Positions 19,684 to 30,441 of a DNA stretch of 64,000 bases are shown here, one piece after another; position 1 is the first letter of the stretch, and each line of letters opens with the position of its first letter. The position numbers and the translations under genes are program-made. Origin of the DNA: an uncultured Pelagibacteraceae bacterium (GTDB lineage: Bacteria > Pseudomonadota > Alphaproteobacteria > Pelagibacterales > Pelagibacteraceae). The stretch lies in the NCBI GenBank assembly GCA_902608845.1, contig CACLPR010000002.1, positions 1-64,000 on the forward strand, given 5' to 3'. Below the pieces are notes generated by a model. The model was not told where the DNA came from. It saw only the letters and a list, made by a program, of their open reading frames with translations, and searched no databases.

Positions 19684-21186
19684 TTAAAAAATCCCTTTTT
19701 TGTTATTTTTTTTTAAATATTTTTTACTTACCTCTATATTTAATTTACTAAGAGTTCCTTTTTTTAATTTTTTTAAATTTTGTACAGTTTTTATAAATCT
19801 ATCACTTTCTTTTTTAGATAATATTTTATTAGTTAAAGTTAAAAATTTATTTATGTAATCTTTTCTTTCAAAAGGTCTTGTACCAAAGGGATGTGCATCA
19901 GCTCTTTCTAATTCTTCAGATATTTTTTTACCATTATTCAGAGTTACAACAATTTTTGCTCCAAATGATTTCTTTTTTGGATCAGGATGATGATATTTTT
20001 TTGTCCATTTCTTATCTTCATGGGTTGTTATTGATTTCCATATTTTAATTGTACTTTTTTTGTTTGCTCTTGCTTTAGTATAGGATTTTATATGATGCCA
20101 ATCTGCATCCTCCAAAGCTACAGCAAAAATATACATTATTGAATGATCCAATGTTTCTCTAGATGCATTTGGATCCATTTTTTGAGGGTCATTCGCACCT
20201 GTTCCGATCACAAAATGTGTGTGATGGCTAGTAAAAATATCTATTTTTTTAATATTATTTAAATCTGAAATTTTTTTATTTAATTTTTTACCGATATCAA
20301 TTAATGCTTGCGCTTGGTATTCAGCTGAATATTCTTTTGTGTACGTTTCTAGAATGGCTTTTTTTGGCTCATTTTTCTTGGGTAATGGAACATAATATTT
20401 TGCTTTTTTTCCATCCAATATTCTTGCAATAACACTGTCCTCTCCCTCATAAATAGGACTAGGAGCACCTTCACCTCTCATTGCTCTATCAACTGCTTCT
20501 ATAGCTAATTTACCAGCATGAGCAGGCGCATATGCTTTCCAACTTGAAATTTCACCTTTTCTAGATTGACGTGTTGAAATTGAAACATGAAGAGCTTGTT
20601 GGACTGCTTGATAAATGGTTTCAGTATTTAATTTTAGCATTGAACCTATTCCTGCAGCAACGCTTGGTCCCAAATGTGCAATGTGATCAATTTTATGTTT
20701 ATGAAGACAAATTCCTTTTACTAAGTTTACTTGAACTTCATAAGCAGTAATTATTCCTCTTAAAAGATCCACTCCACTTTTTTTAAGTTTTTCCCCGACG
20801 GCTAAAATTGGAGGAATGTTGTCACCTGGATGACTATAGTCAGCTGCTAAAAAAGTGTCGTGAAAGTCTAATTCTCTTACTGCCGTTCCATTTGCCCATG
20901 CTGCCCACTCAGCATCAAATTTTATTTTTGAATTAACTCCAAATAAAGTTGATGCTCCCTCTCTCCTATGGGCTTTAGCCATTTCTCTTGCAGATATAAC
21001 TGGTTTTCTATTTAATGAGGCAATAGCAACTGATGCATTATCAATTATTCTATTGATAACCATATCTATTGAGTCTTTATTTAACTTTGAATTATCACTT
21101 GCAATTTCTGCAATTTTCCATGCAAGTTGTCTTTTCTTCGGAAGATTGATTTTCGAAGGGTATACTTTAACAGTGTTTAACAACAA
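19684..21186 (-). CDS. prpD: 2-methylcitrate dehydratase (MmgE/PrpD)
   Basis: [48 protein letters not shown]. Confidence 0.92.
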   Translation of the reverse strand: MLLNTVKVYPSKINLPKKRQLAWKIAEIASDNSKLNKDSIDMVINRIIDNASVAIASLNRKPVISAREMAKAHRREGASTLFGVNSKIKFDAEWAAWANGTAVRELDFHDTFLAADYSHPGDNIPPILAVGEKLKKSGVDLLRGIITAYEVQVNLVKGICLHKHKIDHIAHLGPSVAAGIGSMLKLNTETIYQAVQQALHVSISTRQSRKGEISSWKAYAPAHAGKLAIEAVDRAMRGEGAPSPIYEGEDSVIARILDGKKAKYYVPLPKKNEPKKAILETYTKEYSAEYQAQALIDIGKKLNKKISDLNNIKKIDIFTSHHTHFVIGTGANDPQKMDPNASRETLDHSIMYIFAVALEDADWHHIKSYTKARANKKSTIKIWKSITTHEDKKWTKKYHHPDPKKKSFGAKIVVTLNNGKKISEELERADAHPFGTRPFERKDYINKFLTLTNKILSKKESDRFIKTVQNLKKLKKGTLSKLNIEVSKKYLKKNNKKGIF

Positions 21187-21239
21187 AATGTCTCCTAGCT
21201 TATGATTTTGTTTTAATAGTTAAAATAAATTAATCAATA

Positions 21240-21905
21240 TTAAAGATATTCATTTATAATTTTCTCAATACCCACGAAATCTTTAACCAAGTGATTATGA
21301 TATATTTCACTAGATTTCTTCTCAGTATATCCATATTTTAACAAAATTATTGGAATTTCTGCAGCTTTAGCTGCGTTTGCATCTGTTTCACTGTCTCCAA
21401 TCATTATTGATTTATTAATGTCACCATCTAAAATTTCAATAATAGTAGTCAAATGTCTTGGATCCGGTTTACAATATTCAAAAGTATTGTATCCAGCAAC
21501 GTACTCAAAGTAATCATAAATTCCAATTTTTTTTAAAAGATCAACCGCTAAATGCTCAGTCTTATTAGTGCATACTGCCATAGAAATACTTTCTTTTTTA
21601 CACCAATTCAAAAATTCCTTTACCCCATTTATTAACTTACTTTCGTGAAATATATTTTCTCCATAGTAAGATAAAAATTCATTTGTCATCTCGTTTTGAA
21701 TTTTTTCATCAAACCATTTCCATTGACCATTAGCTTTTGCCATCATTGCTTTTGCACCTCTACCAACAGCATTTTTTAATTCACCCAAAGTTTTTGTTGG
21801 ATATCCAAATTTTTTCATAACATGATTATGAGCACGAATTAGATCTGGAGCAGTATCAATCAAAGTACCATCTAGATCAAAAAGAATGGTAAATTTTTGT
21901 GTCAT
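21240..21905 (-). CDS. gph: HAD-family phosphoglycolate phosphatase-like
   Basis: ILFDLDGTLIDTAPDL, MIGDSETDANAAKAA. Confidence 0.88.
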   Translation of the reverse strand: MTQKFTILFDLDGTLIDTAPDLIRAHNHVMKKFGYPTKTLGELKNAVGRGAKAMMAKANGQWKWFDEKIQNEMTNEFLSYYGENIFHESKLINGVKEFLNWCKKESISMAVCTNKTEHLAVDLLKKIGIYDYFEYVAGYNTFEYCKPDPRHLTTIIEILDGDINKSIMIGDSETDANAAKAAEIPIILLKYGYTEKKSSEIYHNHLVKDFVGIEKIINEYL

Positions 21906-21974
21906 TTAAAAGTATTATTAAGAAATATATTGTGAATTAATTAAACTAATACCCAAATATATAAAAAATATCAA

Positions 21975-22595
21975 ATGAAACAAAAAAAATTAATAAACCT
22001 TCAATTAAGGTTAAGAAATAAATTTCAAAAAAAAGGTGTCAAAATGAGTGCACCTGATACAGTTTTTTTTTCTGAAAATACTAAAATTGGTAGAAATGTA
22101 ACTATAGAACCCTTTGTAGTAATTGCTGATAATGTATCAATAGGGAATAATGTAAAAGTTTTATCCTTCTCCCATTTAGAAGGTGTAAAAATTGAAAACA
22201 ATGTAAATGTTGGACCGTATGCGAGATTAAGACCTGGAACAATGCTTAAGTCAGGATCAAAAGTTGGAAATTTTGTAGAAATAAAAAAAAGCATTGTTGG
22301 GAATAGATCAAAAATAAATCATCTATCATATGTGGGTGATACTATAATTGGAGAAAAAGTTAATATTGGAGCAGGGACAATTACATGTAATTACGATGGC
22401 ATTAAGAAAAATAAAACAATAATTGATGACGGTGTTTTTGTAGGCTCTAATTCGTCACTTGTTGCCCCAATTAAACTTGAAAAAAAAAGTATAATCGGTG
22501 CTGGATCAGTTATAACTAAAAAAGTTTCAAAAAACTCATTAGCCATTACTAGAGCCAAACAAATAGAAAAAAAAAATTATAAAAAAAAAAAATAA
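21975..22595 (+). CDS. glmU: stand-alone GlmU C-terminal acetyltransferase domain (hexapeptide repeat)
   Basis: GPYARLRPGTMLKSGSKVGNFVEIKKS, LSYVGDTIIGEKVNIGAGTITCNYDG; no uridylyltransferase domain. Confidence 0.85.
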   Translation: MKQKKLINLQLRLRNKFQKKGVKMSAPDTVFFSENTKIGRNVTIEPFVVIADNVSIGNNVKVLSFSHLEGVKIENNVNVGPYARLRPGTMLKSGSKVGNFVEIKKSIVGNRSKINHLSYVGDTIIGEKVNIGAGTITCNYDGIKKNKTIIDDGVFVGSNSSLVAPIKLEKKSIIGAGSVITKKVSKNSLAITRAKQIEKKNYKKKK

Positions 22596-24416
22596 ATGTG
22601 TGGAATTATAGGAATAATAAGTTCAAAAGAGGTTTCTAGCAGAATAGTAAACTCGTTAAAGAAACTTGAATATAGAGGATACGACTCCGCTGGCATAGCT
22701 ACACTCGTTGACGGAAATATAAATGAAGTTAAATGTGAAGGCAGAGTTGATGTTTTAGAAAAAGATATATCTAAATTTAATCTTAAAGGAGATATTGGCA
22801 TTGGTCATGTAAGATGGGCTACACATGGTAAGCCTAGCAAAATCAATGCACATCCGCATTCATCTGAGCAAGTGTCTGTAGTACATAATGGAATTATTGA
22901 AAATTCAACAATATTAAAAAAGATTTTAGAGAAAAAAGGTTACGTATTTAAATCACAAACAGATACCGAGGTAATTGCTCACTTAGTAACAGACTATCTA
23001 AAAAAAAACTCAATAAAAAATACTATAATTAAAGTTCTAAAAAAACTTCATGGAAGTTTTGCTTTAGGAATTATTTTTAAAGATCAAAATGATTTAATGG
23101 TTGGCGCAAAAAGAGGGTCCCCACTTGCAGTAGGGTATGGTCCAAATGAGAACTATATCGGTTCAGACTCGTATGCTTTAAAATCAATGACTAATAAAAT
23201 TTCTTATTTGGAGGATGGAGAGTTCTGTATTTTAAAAAAAGATCAGATAGAATTTTTTGATACAGATGGATCTCATATAAATAAAAAAGTGATGAATTTA
23301 TCTAAAAATGAAATTGATTATGATAAAGGCCATTATAAATATTTTATGGAAAAAGAAATTGATGAACAACCATCAACTATTAATGATTGTATTAATGAGT
23401 ATATTGATAAGTATAATAACCAAGTAAATATTTTTAATTTTCCCTGGAAATCAAGTTCAATAAGATCTGTGATGCTTATTGGCTGTGGAACAGCTTTTCA
23501 CTCATGTTTAATTGCAAAGTACTGGATGGAGCAAAGTACCAACCTAGACGTAAATATTGATATAGCCTCTGAATTCAGGTACCGAAAAGTTAGATTTAAA
23601 AAAGATTGTCTTTATATTTTCGTTTCTCAATCAGGTGAAACAGCTGACACCTATGCAGCTTTAGATTTATGCAAAAAAAATAAAATGAAAACTTGTGCTG
23701 TTGTAAATGTTGTAGAGAGCTCAATAGCAAGAAATGCGGATTTAGTTTTGCCAATTCATTGCGGTCAAGAAATAGGGGTAGCTTCTACAAAAGCATTTAT
23801 GGGTCAAATGTTAGTCTTATATATTCTATCTTTAAAAGTTTCTTTTGACCAAAAGTCCATTACAAAGAAAGAATATAAATATAAGCTTAAAAATTTACTA
23901 AAATTATCTAATTCTGCAAAAAAAACACTTAATGTAGACCAAAAGATTTTAAATATTGCTAAGGTTTTTGCAGAAGCAAAAGGCTCAATGTTTTTAGGTA
24001 GAGGCTATTCATTTCCCATCGCATTGGAGGGGGCATTAAAGCTTAAAGAGTTGGCTTATGTTCATGCCGAGGGATATCCAGCTGGAGAAATGAAACACGG
24101 ACCCTTAGCATTAATTGAGAACGGCATGCCTGTTGTTGTTTTAGCCCCCAGAGATGAACATTATAAAAAAACAATCTCAAATATGCAGGAGGTTATTGCA
24201 AGAGGTGCTAAAGTTTTATTGATTACAAATAAAAATAAAGACGAAATAACATCAGAGAATATTTGGGAAAAAATTGAAGTGGATAACCTTGACGAAGACT
24301 TAATACCTTTTTTAATGACAATACCTTTGCAAAAACTAGCTTTTTACTCAGCTTTAAAAAAAGGATATGATATTGATAAACCAAGAAATTTAGCAAAATC
24401 TGTTACTGTAGAATAG
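22596..24416 (+). CDS. glmS: glutamine-fructose-6-phosphate aminotransferase
   Basis: MCGIIGIIS, GIGHVRWATHGKPSKINAHPH, C-term DKPRNLAKSVTVE. Confidence 0.97.
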   Translation: MCGIIGIISSKEVSSRIVNSLKKLEYRGYDSAGIATLVDGNINEVKCEGRVDVLEKDISKFNLKGDIGIGHVRWATHGKPSKINAHPHSSEQVSVVHNGIIENSTILKKILEKKGYVFKSQTDTEVIAHLVTDYLKKNSIKNTIIKVLKKLHGSFALGIIFKDQNDLMVGAKRGSPLAVGYGPNENYIGSDSYALKSMTNKISYLEDGEFCILKKDQIEFFDTDGSHINKKVMNLSKNEIDYDKGHYKYFMEKEIDEQPSTINDCINEYIDKYNNQVNIFNFPWKSSSIRSVMLIGCGTAFHSCLIAKYWMEQSTNLDVNIDIASEFRYRKVRFKKDCLYIFVSQSGETADTYAALDLCKKNKMKTCAVVNVVESSIARNADLVLPIHCGQEIGVASTKAFMGQMLVLYILSLKVSFDQKSITKKEYKYKLKNLLKLSNSAKKTLNVDQKILNIAKVFAEAKGSMFLGRGYSFPIALEGALKLKELAYVHAEGYPAGEMKHGPLALIENGMPVVVLAPRDEHYKKTISNMQEVIARGAKVLLITNKNKDEITSENIWEKIEVDNLDEDLIPFLMTIPLQKLAFYSALKKGYDIDKPRNLAKSVTVE

Positions 24417-24442
24417 TTAATTAATATTTAATAATATTCTGT

Positions 24443-25144
24443 ATGGTTCAAAAAAATTTTTACAAAAACAAATATTTTAGGAGCTTTGCAAAAAAAAAAT
24501 TAGGAATAAAAAAATTATTTGTAACAAATGATTGGGTAGCACATCATGGTATCGAAAGGAGTGGGACTAATTATTTAAGAGCAATTTTAATCATGTTGAA
24601 AATAAATCTCATAAATCAATTTGATCCTGCAGAAAATCATCCAACACACAAACATTTTAGATGGTACACAGACAAGTCGCTAATTCCAAATCTAAAAAAA
24701 TCACTAGTAAATAATCTTAATGCAAATAATATACATGATGTAAATAAAATATGTAAATATTTTCCGACTACCAATCATATTGTAATAAGAAAAAAAACTA
24801 TTTCAGGAGTTACATCTATTGCAAATTACTTTTATAATTTTAAATTTCTACAAGATAAAAAAGAATTAAAAAATAATATTCATATTATTTACAATGACTA
24901 TATTGCTTATTATGATTTTTGGCAAAAAATTTATGAAAAAAATCCATCTAGAGTGCAGATTATTTTTTATGAGGATCTTATTAAATCTTCAGAAGTACTA
25001 ATCAATGCTCTAAATATAATTGGAATTAATTCAAATATTGATATTCCAAAAAAAATAAATTTCGATGAACTTCAAGAGTCAAATATTTATAGAAAAAAAA
25101 ATTTTTCAGAAAATCAGATTTTAGAAATACTTTCCTATAAATAA
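24443..25144 (+). CDS. sulfotransferase-like P-loop protein
   Basis: GIERSGTNYLRAIL near the N-terminus, VQIIFYEDLIKS. Confidence 0.5.
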   Translation: MVQKNFYKNKYFRSFAKKKLGIKKLFVTNDWVAHHGIERSGTNYLRAILIMLKINLINQFDPAENHPTHKHFRWYTDKSLIPNLKKSLVNNLNANNIHDVNKICKYFPTTNHIVIRKKTISGVTSIANYFYNFKFLQDKKELKNNIHIIYNDYIAYYDFWQKIYEKNPSRVQIIFYEDLIKSSEVLINALNIIGINSNIDIPKKINFDELQESNIYRKKNFSENQILEILSYK

Positions 25145-25232
25145 TTTTAAATTTTTTTAACTTATTAGTTAATCAAGACAGGAAATGAGTAAATTAGGTC
25201 ATATAAATCAAACTTTTTTTCAATCAAAATTA

Positions 25233-25261
25233 TTTACTTTTTTTTAATTAAATTCTATATA
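25233..25261 (+). promoter_or_regulatory. candidate sigma70 promoter for DAHP synthase
   Basis: TTTACT-N17-TATATA, ~20 nt before the ATG at 25281. Confidence 0.35.
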
Positions 25262-25280
25262 TACACTCCTAGATTGAATT

Positions 25281-26660
25281 ATGAAAAAATGGAAAGTTAA
25301 TAGTTGGAGAAATTATCCGGTTAAACATATCCCTGAATATAAGGATGAGGGTGAACTAAATTTAGTTTTAAATAAATTAAAAAATTTTCCTCCATTAGTT
25401 TTTGCAGGCGAAACAAGACATCTTAAAGATCAACTATCAAACGTTGTAGATGGAAAAGCATTTTTGTTGCAAGGTGGAGACTGTGCTGAAAGTTTTGCAG
25501 AATTTCATCCAGATAATATAAGAGACTATTTTAAACTTATGTTACAGATGTCTCTAGTGCTCACATATTCAGCATCTTTACCTGTTGTTAAACTTGGAAG
25601 AATTGCAGGACAATTTTCTAAACCAAGAAGTGCACCGACTGAAAAAATTGGAGATGTAGAATTACCCAGTTATCTAGGAGACAATATTAATTCTATAGAA
25701 TTTACCGAAAAAGGAAGAGCCTATGATCCAAAGAGACTATTTAGAGCTTATTCACAATCTGCTTCAACTATAAATTTATTAAGAGCATTTTCTAATGGTG
25801 GATTTGCAGATTTAAAAAATGTTCATATGTGGAATTTAGGATATATTAAATCAACAGCTCAAGCTAAAAAATTTAAAGAATTAGAAGATAAAATAGCTGA
25901 TGCTCTAGCGTTCATGGAAGCTTGTGGAATAACAGCAGATTTTAATAGAAGATTGTATACAGTTAATTTCTGGACATCACACGAAGCTTTACATTTACCA
26001 TTTGAGGAGGCTATGACTAGAGTCGACTCGACGACCGGTGAATATCACGATACATCGGCACATTTTGTATGGATAGGTGATAGAACAAGGCAAATTGATG
26101 GTGGACATGTTGAATTTTGTAAAGGAATTGAAAATCCAATTGGAATTAAGTGTGGACCAACGTCCAAGCCCGACGAAATTGCACGAATTTGTGAACTACT
26201 TAATCCTAAAAATGAAAAAGGAAAAATTACTTTAATATCCAGATTTGGTCATGACCAAGTAGAGAAATATTTACCAAAACTGATAAGAGGAATAAAAAAA
26301 GAAGGACTAAATGTTATATGGTCATGTGATCCAATGCATGGAAATACAATTAAATCAACAACTGGATTTAAAACAAGACCATTTAACAATGTTCTTAATG
26401 AGGTAAAAAATGTATTTGGTGTACATCAAAGTGAAGGTTCTTACGCTGGCGGTCTTCATATTGAAATGACTGGACAAAATGTGACAGAATGTACTGGCGG
26501 AGCTCAAAAAATATCAGACACAGATTTATCAAGTAGATATCATACACAATGTGATCCAAGACTTAATGCTAATCAAGCCCTTGAGTTAGCTTTTTTAATA
26601 TCAGATGAGATTAAAAAGAATACCTTGTATGCTAAAAACGGAATAAGAGCGGCATCTTAA
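25281..26660 (+). CDS. class II 3-deoxy-7-phosphoheptulonate synthase
   Basis: LLQGGDCAESFAEF, RIAGQFSKPRSAPTE, CDPMHGNT, GLHIEMTGQNVTEC. Confidence 0.96.
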   Translation: MKKWKVNSWRNYPVKHIPEYKDEGELNLVLNKLKNFPPLVFAGETRHLKDQLSNVVDGKAFLLQGGDCAESFAEFHPDNIRDYFKLMLQMSLVLTYSASLPVVKLGRIAGQFSKPRSAPTEKIGDVELPSYLGDNINSIEFTEKGRAYDPKRLFRAYSQSASTINLLRAFSNGGFADLKNVHMWNLGYIKSTAQAKKFKELEDKIADALAFMEACGITADFNRRLYTVNFWTSHEALHLPFEEAMTRVDSTTGEYHDTSAHFVWIGDRTRQIDGGHVEFCKGIENPIGIKCGPTSKPDEIARICELLNPKNEKGKITLISRFGHDQVEKYLPKLIRGIKKEGLNVIWSCDPMHGNTIKSTTGFKTRPFNNVLNEVKNVFGVHQSEGSYAGGLHIEMTGQNVTECTGGAQKISDTDLSSRYHTQCDPRLNANQALELAFLISDEIKKNTLYAKNGIRAAS

Positions 26661-26758
26661 TCATTTAATTTTTTAAATTAATTATTATATTTTAAATATG
26701 GAACCTAGCAAAAAAAGTTACATTTATTAAGGATTGGATATCTAATTACGTAAATTCA

Positions 26759-27436
26759 ATGCCTAAGAAAGCAGAATCTTTAGTAATAGGGATTTCTGGT
26801 GGTATAGACTCTTCTGTTTCAAGCACGTTGAGTGCAATGACAGGACTTAAAACTATTGTTTTATCCATGCCTATAAAACAAAAAAGTTCACAACATGATT
26901 TAAGTTTAAAGCATCAAGAGTGGCTAAAACAAAATTTTAAAAACGTTGAAGGTATAACAGTAGAATTAGACAACCTTTTTTCTACATTTGAAAGCACTTT
27001 AAAAGACTTTAATAGTTTGCATGGTATGGCAAACTCCAGAGCTAGATTAAGAATGACAACCCTTTATCAAGTTGCTGCAGCGAACAATGGAATAGTAGTT
27101 GGCACAGGAAACAAAGTTGAGGACTTTGGTGTAGGTTTTTACACAAAGTATGGTGATGGTGGAGTTGATATATCACCAATAGCTGATTGTAATAAAACAG
27201 AAGTTTGGCAATTAGGAAAAGAGTTAAAAATTTTACAAGAGATCATAGATGCCCCACCAACAGATGGTTTATGGGACGATGGCAGAACTGACGAGGGTCA
27301 GTTAGGTTTAAGTTATAAAGAACTTGAAGAAGCAATGGAAAATGAAAATTCAAAAAATAGAGAAAAATATATCCAAATAAGAAACGCAAATTTGCATAAA
27401 ATGGATCCTATTCCAGTTTGCAAGATTCCTAGCTAA
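26759..27436 (+). CDS. nadE: NAD synthase; N-terminus probably begins further upstream (see findings)
   Basis: LVIGISGGIDSSVSSTL, GTGNKVEDFGVGFYTKYGDGGVDISPI. Confidence 0.92.
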   Translation: MPKKAESLVIGISGGIDSSVSSTLSAMTGLKTIVLSMPIKQKSSQHDLSLKHQEWLKQNFKNVEGITVELDNLFSTFESTLKDFNSLHGMANSRARLRMTTLYQVAAANNGIVVGTGNKVEDFGVGFYTKYGDGGVDISPIADCNKTEVWQLGKELKILQEIIDAPPTDGLWDDGRTDEGQLGLSYKELEEAMENENSKNREKYIQIRNANLHKMDPIPVCKIPS

Positions 27437-27481
27437 TCAAATAGATTCACAAATCTATAATTAAAGTATATTCCTAGAATA

Positions 27482-28843
27482 ATGAATAAAGATATTTTTT
27501 TAACAAATAGCTATGGTGGAAAAAAAGAAAAATTCCAACCAATTGATGAAAATAATATCAAAATGTATGTTTGTGGCCCAACAGTTTATGATGATCCACA
27601 TATAGGTAATGCAAGACCACTAGTTGTATTTGATTTACTTTATAAAGTCCTAAAGTGTAAATATGGTAAAGACAAAGTTACCTATGTAAGAAACATAACA
27701 GATATTGATGATAAAATAATTCAATCTGCAAAAGAAAAAAAAATCTCAATTAAAGATCTAACCACTAAAATTAACCACAATTTTCAAGAAGATTGTAATT
27801 ATCTTATTTGTGAAAAACCTAGCTTTCAACCTAAAGCAACAGAAAATATTAAAGAGATGATAAATATGATCAGAATTTTAATTGAAAAGAGTTTTGCTTA
27901 TGAAAGTAAGAACCACGTCTATTTTGAAGTTAATAAATTTAAAAATTATGGAAAATTATCAAATAAAAAAATAGATGATTTGATATCAGGATCTAGAGTA
28001 GAGGTATCAAGTAATAAGAAAAATGCAGAAGATTTTGTATTGTGGAAACCCTCGAACGATGACGAGCCAAGTTGGACATCACCGTGGGGAAAAGGGAGAC
28101 CGGGCTGGCATTTAGAATGTTCAGCGATGTCAAAAAAATATCTTGGTGATAAATTTGATATTCATGGAGGTGGTAGAGATCTATTATTTCCACACCATGA
28201 AAATGAAATTGCACAATCATGTTGTGCAAATGGAACTGAAACTTTCTCTAATTATTGGGTTCACAATGGATTTATTACTCAATCAAATGAAAAAATGTCT
28301 AAATCGCAAGGCAATATTTTAAAAATAAGTGATTTTAAAGAGAATGTTAACGGTCAGGCTTTAAGGCTAGCTCTTATGAGTACGCATTATAGACAGTCTT
28401 TAGATTGGAATGATAAACTTTTAGAGGAAAGTCATAAAACAATCGATAAATGGTACAACGGCTATATTGATTTAGATAAACCTAAATTAATCTCTGATGA
28501 TGATCTTTATCCTTTGTACGATGATTTAAATACACCAAAGTATATAGCTAACCTTCATAAGCTTTACGAAAAAACACAATCAGGGAATTTAGAAGATAAA
28601 AAAGAATTTGTATCTGCATGTAACTTTGTAGGATTGCTTACTGAAACAAGAGAGAAATGGGATAATTTTAAAAAAAATAAATCTACCTTAAGCAATGAGT
28701 TAATTGAAATAAAAATTAAAGAACGAAATAAGGCTAGAGACGACAAAAATTACGAATTAGCTGACAAAATCCGTAATGAGCTTATGGAAAAAGGAGTTCA
28801 AATAGAAGATAAAGATGGTAAAACCTCGTGGAAATTTAAATAA
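27482..28843 (+). CDS. cysS: cysteinyl-tRNA synthetase
   Basis: MYVCGPTVYDDPHIGNARP, GWHLECSAMS, KMSKSQGN. Confidence 0.97.
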   Translation: MNKDIFLTNSYGGKKEKFQPIDENNIKMYVCGPTVYDDPHIGNARPLVVFDLLYKVLKCKYGKDKVTYVRNITDIDDKIIQSAKEKKISIKDLTTKINHNFQEDCNYLICEKPSFQPKATENIKEMINMIRILIEKSFAYESKNHVYFEVNKFKNYGKLSNKKIDDLISGSRVEVSSNKKNAEDFVLWKPSNDDEPSWTSPWGKGRPGWHLECSAMSKKYLGDKFDIHGGGRDLLFPHHENEIAQSCCANGTETFSNYWVHNGFITQSNEKMSKSQGNILKISDFKENVNGQALRLALMSTHYRQSLDWNDKLLEESHKTIDKWYNGYIDLDKPKLISDDDLYPLYDDLNTPKYIANLHKLYEKTQSGNLEDKKEFVSACNFVGLLTETREKWDNFKKNKSTLSNELIEIKIKERNKARDDKNYELADKIRNELMEKGVQIEDKDGKTSWKFK

Positions 28844-30441
28844 TGTCAGACAAAATATATATTTTTGATACTACTTTACGTGATGGTGCGCAAACACAAG
28901 GGGTTGATTTTTCATTAGATGATAAAGAAAAAATCTCAGTGGCATTAGATAATCTAGGAGTAGACTACATTGAGGGTGGTTGGCCAGGAGCAAATCCAAC
29001 AGATACAGAATTTTTTAATAAAAAACATACTTTTAATAATTCCATATTAACTGCTTTTGGTATGACTAAAAAGTCTGATCATAGTGCTGAAAATGACCCA
29101 ATGATATCATCATTAATAAATTCTAAGGCAAATTCAATTTGCTTGTTTGGAAAATCGTGGGATTTCCACGTTGATGTTGCTTTAGGTATTTCAAAAGAGC
29201 AAAATTTAAAAAATATTAGTGAAAGCGCAAAACACATTATTAATTCTGGAAAAGAATTTATGTTTGATGCAGAACATTTCTTTGATGGTTATAAATCAAA
29301 TAAAGAATATGCTTTAAATTGTATTAAATCTGCTTATGACCAAGGAGCTAGATGGATTGTTTTATGCGATACTAACGGTGGAACATTACCGCATGAAATA
29401 TCTAAAATAGTTACAGATGTTACAAAACATATCCCTGGCAAAAACTTAGGAATTCACGCACACAATGATACAGAAAATGCAGTTGCAAATTCACTAGTTG
29501 CAATTCAAGCTGGTGTTAGACAAGTGCAGGGAACTATTAATGGTTTAGGAGAAAGATGTGGTAATGCCAATTTAATGTCACTAATCCCGTCTTTATATTT
29601 AAAACACGAATTTTCTAATAATTATGAAATAAATATAAATGAGGTGAATATTAAACATCTAACACAATGCTCTAGACTATTAGATGAAATTTTAAATAGA
29701 AAACCAAATAAACATTTGCCATATGTTGGTGCTGCAGCATTTTCTCATAAAGGCGGGATGCATGTTTCTGCAGTTCAAAAGGACCCGAAAACTTATGAAC
29801 ACATTGATCCTAAAGAAGTTGGAAATATAAGAAATATTGTTGTTTCAGATCAAGCTGGGCAATCAAATATCTTATCTAGATTAGAAACTATAGGTATCGA
29901 CATAAAAAAAAATGATCCAAAAATTAAACAACTCTTAGAAGAGGTTAAAGGAAGAGAATTTATTGGTTATAGTTATGATGGCGCAGATGCTTCTTTTGAA
30001 TTATTAGCTAGAAGAATAATAGGTAAAATTCCAAGATATTTAATAATTAAAGCTTACGATGTATCCGTGAAAAAAAATTCATCTGGAGAAATTGTTTCAT
30101 CAGCAAAAGCAGAACTAGAAGTCGATGGGGAAACAATTGTCTGTGAAGGAGAGGGTAATGGCCCAGTAAATGCGCTAGATAATGCAATTAGAAACAATAT
30201 AAATAAGATTTCTAAATATTCTGATTATCTTAAAGATTTAAGATTAGTTGATTATAAAGTAAGGATATTAAATACAGGAACAGAAGCAGTAACTAGAGTT
30301 TCCATTGAAAGTACAGACTCACAAGGCAAGAATTGGTTTACAATAGGTGTATCACCAAATATTATTGATGCTTCATTTAAAGCATTAATAGATAGTCTTG
30401 ACTATAAGTTATTTAAAGATAATGCACCAGCAAGTGCTTAA
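28843..30441 (+). CDS. cimA: (R)-citramalate synthase
   Basis: FDTTLRDGAQTQGVDFSLDDK, IHAHNDTENAVANSLVAI, C-terminal LeuA-type regulatory domain. Confidence 0.93.
   Translation: MSDKIYIFDTTLRDGAQTQGVDFSLDDKEKISVALDNLGVDYIEGGWPGANPTDTEFFNKKHTFNNSILTAFGMTKKSDHSAENDPMISSLINSKANSICLFGKSWDFHVDVALGISKEQNLKNISESAKHIINSGKEFMFDAEHFFDGYKSNKEYALNCIKSAYDQGARWIVLCDTNGGTLPHEISKIVTDVTKHIPGKNLGIHAHNDTENAVANSLVAIQAGVRQVQGTINGLGERCGNANLMSLIPSLYLKHEFSNNYEININEVNIKHLTQCSRLLDEILNRKPNKHLPYVGAAAFSHKGGMHVSAVQKDPKTYEHIDPKEVGNIRNIVVSDQAGQSNILSRLETIGIDIKKNDPKIKQLLEEVKGREFIGYSYDGADASFELLARRIIGKIPRYLIIKAYDVSVKKNSSGEIVSSAKAELEVDGETIVCEGEGNGPVNALDNAIRNNINKISKYSDYLKDLRLVDYKVRILNTGTEAVTRVSIESTDSQGKNWFTIGVSPNIIDASFKALIDSLDYKLFKDNAPASA

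Noticed and set aside
22025-22294. 89-aa minus-strand ORF
   Set aside because: Antisense to the GlmU-like hexapeptide gene
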